Source: CALDCK01 sp050618055 (GTDB taxonomy: Bacteria; Myxococcota_A; UBA9160; SMWR01). Taken from it: DNA of 5,936 bases. The stretch lies in contig JBNLVK010000016.1 of assembly GCA_050618055.1 (NCBI GenBank), positions 1-5,936 on the forward strand. Direction: 5' to 3'. This document shows, one piece after another, positions 4,873-5,936 of this stretch (the first letter of the stretch is position 1; each line of letters begins with the position of its first letter). The notes below the pieces were generated by a model. It ran no database searches and was not told where the DNA came from. It saw nothing but the letters and a program-made list of their open reading frames with translations. Both the position numbers and the translations under genes were made by a program.

Positions 4873-5667
4873 ATGGGTGGAACGGTACGAGCAGCGCGGG
4901 ACGAGCAGGACGGCCGCATCGGCTGGGTGGTCTTCGATCACCCGGAGCGGCGCAACGCGATCAGCGTGGAGATGTGGAAGCAGATCCCGCAGGCCCTGGA
5001 CGAGCTGGGGGCGGACCCGGACGTGCGCGTCGTGGTGATGCGCGGCGCCGGCGAGGTCGCCTTCGTGGCGGGCGCCGACATCTCCGAGTTCGGATCGAAG
5101 CGCACCGGCGGCGCGGCCGCCGACGTCTACGACGCCGACTCGGGCGCCGCCTTCGGCGCCATCGCCAACTTCGGCAAGCCGCTGCTTGCCATGATCCACG
5201 GCTTCTGCGTCGGCGGGGGCGTCGCCATCTCGCTGGGCGCCGACATGCGCTTCGCGTCGTCGGACGCGGTGTTCGCGGTGCCGGCGGCGCGCCTCTGCCT
5301 CGGCTACGCCATGGGCGGCCTCGACGCGCTGGTGAACCTGGTGGGTCCGTCGCGGGCGAAGGAGATCTTCTTCACGGCGCGCCGCTTCAGCGCCGACGAG
5401 GCGCTGGCCATGGGTCTGGTCAACGGCGTCTTCCCGTCCGACGAGCTCGAGGCGTCGGTGCGCGAGACCGCCGCCCGCATCGCCGAGAACGCGCCGCTGA
5501 CGATCCGCAGCGTGAAGCGCATCGTCCACGAGCTGGCGCGCGATCCGGACGACCGGGACCACGACGCGGTGAACGCGTCGATCCGGGAATGCTTCGAGAG
5601 CGACGACTACAAGGAGGGCGTGCGCGCCTTCCTGGAGAAGCGCGCTCCCCGCTTCCAGGGGCGCTAG
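4873..5667 (+). CDS. enoyl-CoA hydratase/isomerase (crotonase) family protein lacking both hydratase glutamates
   Basis: This 264-residue crotonase-fold protein acts on a CoA thioester. The fold is clear: GWVVFDHPERRNAIS at 17-31, the oxyanion-hole segments VAGADISEF at 65-73 and GFCVGGGV at 110-117, then RAKEIFFTARRFSADEALAMG at 161-181 (helix bundle). The two residues that catalyse hydration in rat mitochondrial enoyl-CoA hydratase (E144, E164) align with A118 in GGGVAIS and A138 in VPAARL, so ordinary hydratase chemistry is unlikely. The GxxPG segment is also replaced by LCLGYAMGG. Many family members annotated as hydratases share this pattern and have no assigned reaction; isomerase, decarboxylase or hydrolase roles are possible. 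ATG 4873 is chosen over the in-frame ATG at 4792 because the extra 27 residues are low-complexity and outside the fold. It is followed 3 nt later by a CoA-transferase gene. Confidence 0.85.
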   Translation: MGGTVRAARDEQDGRIGWVVFDHPERRNAISVEMWKQIPQALDELGADPDVRVVVMRGAGEVAFVAGADISEFGSKRTGGAAADVYDADSGAAFGAIANFGKPLLAMIHGFCVGGGVAISLGADMRFASSDAVFAVPAARLCLGYAMGGLDALVNLVGPSRAKEIFFTARRFSADEALAMGLVNGVFPSDELEASVRETAARIAENAPLTIRSVKRIVHELARDPDDRDHDAVNASIRECFESDDYKEGVRAFLEKRAPRFQGR

Positions 5668-5670
5668 CGC

Positions 5671-5936
5671 GTGGAGCGCTCCGGACCGCTCACCGGCGTC
5701 CGCGTCTGCGATCTCACCCGCTTCCTGGCGGGTCCGTACTGCACGATGCTGCTGTCGGACTACGGCGCCGACGTGGTGCGTTTCGAGGGCCGCGGCGGAC
5801 GCGAGTTCCGCCTCCCCGCCCGACGCCTTCTCCCAGCTGTCGGCACTGGCCATGCGCCACGCCGTCCACGGGCTGGTGCTGAGCCGGCTCTCGGAGCTCC
5901 GCGGTCGGGGAATCGACCTGCCCGGCACCGACGCCG
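5671..5936 (+). CDS. CaiB/BaiF (family III) CoA-transferase N-terminus, partial and disrupted
   Basis: GTG 5671 begins a frame whose first 46 or so residues are a typical family III CoA-transferase N-terminus: SGPLTGVRVCDLTRFLAGPY then CTMLLSDYGADVVRFEGRGG. These enzymes move CoA between acyl groups. The start is 3 nt after the preceding stop, with GGGG a short distance upstream, so the two genes form an operon. From about base 5808 the frame stays open but turns into an Arg/Pro/Ala-rich string with no family likeness; the expected next block with the catalytic Asp is absent. A neighbouring frame there looks more protein-like. Either a frameshift or a chimeric join truncates the gene; only 5671 to about 5808 should be trusted. 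Confidence 0.7.
   Translation, partial: MERSGPLTGVRVCDLTRFLAGPYCTMLLSDYGADVVRFEGRGGREFRLPARRLLPAVGTGHAPRRPRAGAEPALGAPRSGNRPARHRR
5822..5936 (+). other. coding-like fragment in a shifted frame, possibly acyl-CoA dehydrogenase-like
   Basis: In the frame offset by +1 from the CoA-transferase, bases 5822 onward read DAFSQLSALAMRHAVHGLVL then SRLSELRGRGIDLPGTDA, a natural amphipathic-helix composition with no stop to the window end. The helix followed by 'LPGTDA' resembles the C-terminal helical domain of acyl-CoA dehydrogenases ('...G.xPGPEASxxKL'), but only about 38 residues are available and the assignment is weak. It does not resemble the expected next part of a CaiB-type transferase. Confidence 0.3.

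Noticed and set aside
4813..5928. 371-codon minus-strand open frame opposite the crotonase gene
   Set aside because: It runs antisense to a clear crotonase-fold gene and shows only low-complexity Arg/His/Ala sequence.

Overview
The window reads as a high-GC (roughly 70% by eye) bacterial chromosomal segment. It most likely comes from an uncultivated or environmental Gram-negative-type lineage such as Myxococcota or another proteobacteria-adjacent phylum. The phylum is a guess, based on high GC, a genuine FabA-type dehydratase and a biotin carboxylase with an 'IVNRGEAAMR' N-terminus. There are no RNA genes, insertion sequences or CRISPR arrays.

Layout. Positions 4659 down to 1 (minus strand) hold one tightly packed lipid operon in the order KASIII (FabH-like), FabA, FabZ, KAS II (FabF-like), acyl carrier protein, PlsC-type acyltransferase, then the start of a biotin carboxylase. 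Most junctions are 4-nt ATGA/GTGA-type overlaps. The exceptions are the two sides of the ACP gene (40 and 60 nt gaps), where a strong Shine-Dalgarno sequence and a GC-rich hairpin suggest separate control of ACP dosage. Together the genes form a nearly self-contained acyl assembly line: carboxylase (malonyl supply), KASIII priming, KAS II elongation, two dehydratases (one able to make cis double bonds), a private carrier, and an acyltransferase that would place the product on a glycerolipid. FabG, FabI and FabD are not seen and may lie outside the window or be shared with the housekeeping pathway.

Positions 4660-4872 are a divergent intergenic region. For the fab operon it carries a -10 (TATATT) with a perfect 14-bp palindrome (GGTAATCGATTACC) just upstream of it, plus an upstream TTGACA-N16-CATACT promoter. 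For the rightward genes it carries a TAGACT box 7 nt before the ATG, suggesting a leaderless mRNA.

Positions 4873-5936 (plus strand) hold a crotonase-fold protein lacking both usual hydratase glutamates, followed 3 nt later by the N-terminus of a CaiB/BaiF family CoA-transferase. The layout suggests acyl synthesis and CoA-thioester metabolism controlled from one intergenic hub.

Both ends look abnormal. Bases 1-58 are a perfect inverted copy of 175-232, so the carboxylase N-terminus folds back on itself. Past about 5808 the CoA-transferase similarity stops, and another frame reads like a piece of a different protein. Both are best treated as possible assembly chimeras or breakpoints until checked. 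The most interesting biology is the specialised FabH/FabA/FabZ/FabF/ACP/PlsC cassette with divergent KAS and ACP motifs and its palindromic operator.
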